Source: Actinomycetota bacterium (lineage in GTDB: Bacteria; Actinomycetota; Humimicrobiia; Humimicrobiales; Humimicrobiaceae). Taken from it: 5,873 nt of DNA. Both the position numbers and the translations under genes were made by a program. Shown here one piece after another: positions 4,328-5,873 of this stretch. Location of the stretch: contig PMCC01000100.1 in NCBI GenBank assembly GCA_003155275.1, positions 1,422 through 7,294 of the forward strand. Reading direction: 5' to 3'. The notes under the pieces are model-generated. The model was not told the DNA's origin. It searched no databases and saw only the letters and a program-made list of their open reading frames with translations. Position 1 is the stretch's first letter. The number at the start of each line of letters is the position of its first letter.

Positions 4328-5873
4328 CGCAAGACGATAAGCAGAAAAATCTTTTTGAAAAGGACATAGAAGAAAAGCAGCTCGACAGAAGAGTCGTGTT
4401 AAAACTTTTAAGGTATGTCAAGCCATATAAATTTCTCATGTCTCTTACTGTTTTTATGCTTCTTATCATTGCAGGGCTTGAAATCCTCGGGCCCTATCTT
4501 ATAAAAATTGCAATTGACAGAAATTTTACACCTCAAAAGCCGGAAGGTTTCGTCTATATCGCCATACTTTTTGGCGCTGTTCTTGTGGCACAGTTTGTTT
4601 TCAGGTTTATTCAGCAATACCTGACAGAATATCTTGGCCAGAAAATAATGTATGACATGCGAATGGATATCTTTAACCACATCCAGGAAATGGAGATGTC
4701 ATTTTTTGACAAAAATCCGGTAGGCAGGGTCCTGACAAGAGTAACAACCGATGTACAGGCTTTAAATGAAATGCTCTCTTCAGGAATTGTCACATTCTTT
4801 GGAGATATCTTCATGATAGCAGGTGTTGTTATCGTCATGATAAACCTTGACTGGAAATTATCGCTTGTAACTTTTTCCGTGCTTATACTGCTTGTAATTG
4901 CGACTTTTATTTTCCGGAAAAAGGTCAGGATATCGTTTAAGATAATAAGGGCAAAGGTGTCAAACATGAGCTCTTTCATCCACGAGGCTATAACCGGTAT
5001 AAGTACTGTCAAGCTTTTTAACAGGGAAGCCCAAAATGCGCAAGAATTTGATGGAATAAATAAAAGTTACATGCTTGAATATCTAAAAACTATTTTTTAC
5101 TATTCTGTGTTTTTCCCTGTTGTGGGATTTATCAGCGCAATCGCTGTAGCGCTTATCGTATGGTATGGAGGCGGGCTGGCCATAAAAAGCGTCCTGACCC
5201 TAGGTACACTTGTTGCATTCATCCAGTATATTGAAAAATTCTTCTCCCCGATCCGCGACCTCTCCGCAAAGTATTCGGTCATGCAGGGCGCGATGGCGGC
5301 CCTGGAGAGGATATTCAATCTTCTGGATACGGAGAAGTCGGAAGATATGGCTTCCAGAGCCTCTGTAATCGAACTCCCCCGGACGTCATCGTTTACCGTC
5401 ATCGAATTCAGGGATGTCTGGTTCGCCTACCAGGGTGAGGAGTATGTGCTCAAGGGGTTCAACCTCCGCCTGGCCCGGGGCGAAAAAATCGCCCTGGTGG
5501 GTGAGACGGGGGGAGGCAAGACCACCGTCACCAGGCTTCTGTCCCGTTTGTACGAAGTAAGTCGCGGCGCCATCACCATCGACGGGACGGACATCCGCCA
5601 GATACCCCTCGGGGAGCTCCGGAAAAGGATCGGGGTGGTCCTGCAGGACCCCTATCTCTTTACCGGCACCATCGGCTACAACATCTCCCTGGGTGACGAG
5701 AGGGCCGGGGGGCGGGTGGAAACCGCCGCCCGGGTGGTGGGTGCCGACCGGTTCATCGACCGGCTCCCGGAAGGCTACGGGGAAGAGGTGCGGGAGCGGG
5801 GGGTCAACTTCTCCGCCGGGGAGAGGCAGCTCATCTCCTTTGCCCGGGCCGTGGCCTTCGATCCGGAGATCCT
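4324..5873 (+). CDS. ABC exporter half-transporter, partner subunit (3' end outside window, possibly chimeric)
   Basis: The frame is open from ATG at 4324 to the window end, giving 516 residues without the C-terminus. A charged N-terminal tail (1-25) leads to the elbow motif LLRYVKPYK (28-36). Membrane helices lie near 36-60, 75-95, 150-175, 177-198, 258-282 and 287-305. FFDKNPVGRVLTRVTTDV (127-144) and EAITGISTVKLF (221-232) are exporter hallmarks. The ATPase domain has A-loop Tyr369, Walker A GETGGGKT (393-400), Q-loop Gln441 in LQDPYLF and signature FSAGE (496-500) in place of LSGGQ. Walker B is cut off just after DPEI. It is probably the active-Walker-B partner (TM288/BmrD-like) of the preceding protein, its altered signature facing the partner's degenerate site. 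From about codon 306 the DNA becomes GC-rich with different codon use, so the ATPase domain may come from another genome, by recombination or by misassembly. Family assignment is secure for both halves; their belonging together is not. Confidence 0.85.
   Translation, partial: MTQDDKQKNLFEKDIEEKQLDRRVVLKLLRYVKPYKFLMSLTVFMLLIIAGLEILGPYLIKIAIDRNFTPQKPEGFVYIAILFGAVLVAQFVFRFIQQYLTEYLGQKIMYDMRMDIFNHIQEMEMSFFDKNPVGRVLTRVTTDVQALNEMLSSGIVTFFGDIFMIAGVVIVMINLDWKLSLVTFSVLILLVIATFIFRKKVRISFKIIRAKVSNMSSFIHEAITGISTVKLFNREAQNAQEFDGINKSYMLEYLKTIFYYSVFFPVVGFISAIAVALIVWYGGGLAIKSVLTLGTLVAFIQYIEKFFSPIRDLSAKYSVMQGAMAALERIFNLLDTEKSEDMASRASVIELPRTSSFTVIEFRDVWFAYQGEEYVLKGFNLRLARGEKIALVGETGGGKTTVTRLLSRLYEVSRGAITIDGTDIRQIPLGELRKRIGVVLQDPYLFTGTIGYNISLGDERAGGRVETAARVVGADRFIDRLPEGYGEEVRERGVNFSAGERQLISFARAVAFDPEI
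5239..5873 (+). other. GC-rich segment with foreign codon usage
   Basis: G+C is 375 of 593 bases (63%) in 5281-5873, against 40 of 120 (33%) in 4981-5100. Third-position G/C is 9 of 34 codons in residues 240-273, 14 of 32 in 274-305, 28 of 34 in 306-339 and 30 of 34 in 483-516. The last clearly AT-style codons are tat att gaa aaa (5227-5238), directly followed by ttc ttc tcc ccg atc cgc. The exact join may be blurred by the conserved protein sequence. No insertion sequence, direct repeat or att-like site is visible at the junction. Confidence 0.75.

Noticed and set aside
4206..5402. Several minus-strand open frames of 87-133 codons opposite the second ABC gene
   Set aside because: They are antisense to the exporter coding frame, overlap each other and show no family-like sequence.
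1..5873. CRISPR array, tRNA or rRNA gene, insertion sequence, phage attachment site
   Set aside because: No regularly spaced repeats, cloverleaf-like sequence, transposase frame or terminal inverted repeats were seen by eye, including at the composition junction near 5239.

Overview
The window looks like bacterial DNA. It has Shine-Dalgarno-type start sites, a 4-base ATGA gene overlap and bacterial-type sugar kinase and ABC exporter families. Positions 1 to about 5200 are AT-rich, with A/T-rich third codon positions and A/T homopolymer intergenic stretches. The last ~630 bases (from about 5239) are much more GC-rich: 375 of 593 bases in 5281-5873 are G or C, about 63%, while 4981-5100 has 40 of 120, about 33%. 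No species can be named. An anaerobic or uncultured lineage known from metagenomes is a guess only.

Layout. (1) 1-264: the 3' end of a plus-strand gene resembling the C-terminus of small stand-alone nucleotidyltransferases. It overlaps a short plus-strand gene (248-526) of unknown function; the two look like a translationally coupled pair. (2) 527-583: a short AT-rich gap between convergent genes, with an 11-base direct repeat. (3) 584-2110, minus strand: a complete xylulokinase gene (xylB) with both FGGY-family signatures. (4) 2111-2383: a very AT-rich divergent intergenic region holding the start signals of xylB and of the following operon. (5) 2384-4327 and 4324-5873 (open at the window end), plus strand: two ABC half-transporters, each with a membrane domain followed by an ATPase domain, overlapping by ATGA. 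They look like the two subunits of a heterodimeric multidrug-type exporter of the TM287/288, BmrC/BmrD and LmrC/LmrD class.

How the genes fit together. The two ABC proteins have complementary ATPase motifs. The first has a degenerate Walker B (Asp where the catalytic Glu is expected) but a canonical LSGGQ. The second has an altered signature, FSAGE. This is the usual one-degenerate, one-active-site design of heterodimeric exporters. XylB acts in pentose catabolism and has no evident functional link to the exporter or to the nucleotidyltransferase pair.

Points to check. The second ABC gene switches composition and codon use abruptly near 5239, at the membrane-domain/ATPase-domain boundary, while staying in frame. 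It is either an assembly chimera between two organisms or a natural domain-swapping recombination. The first ABC protein carries a roughly 70-residue charged, low-complexity insert inside its ATPase domain, and its 5' end suggests an AUA start or a one-base frameshift. I found no convincing previously undescribed system; the most system-like unknown is the small two-gene pair at the left edge.
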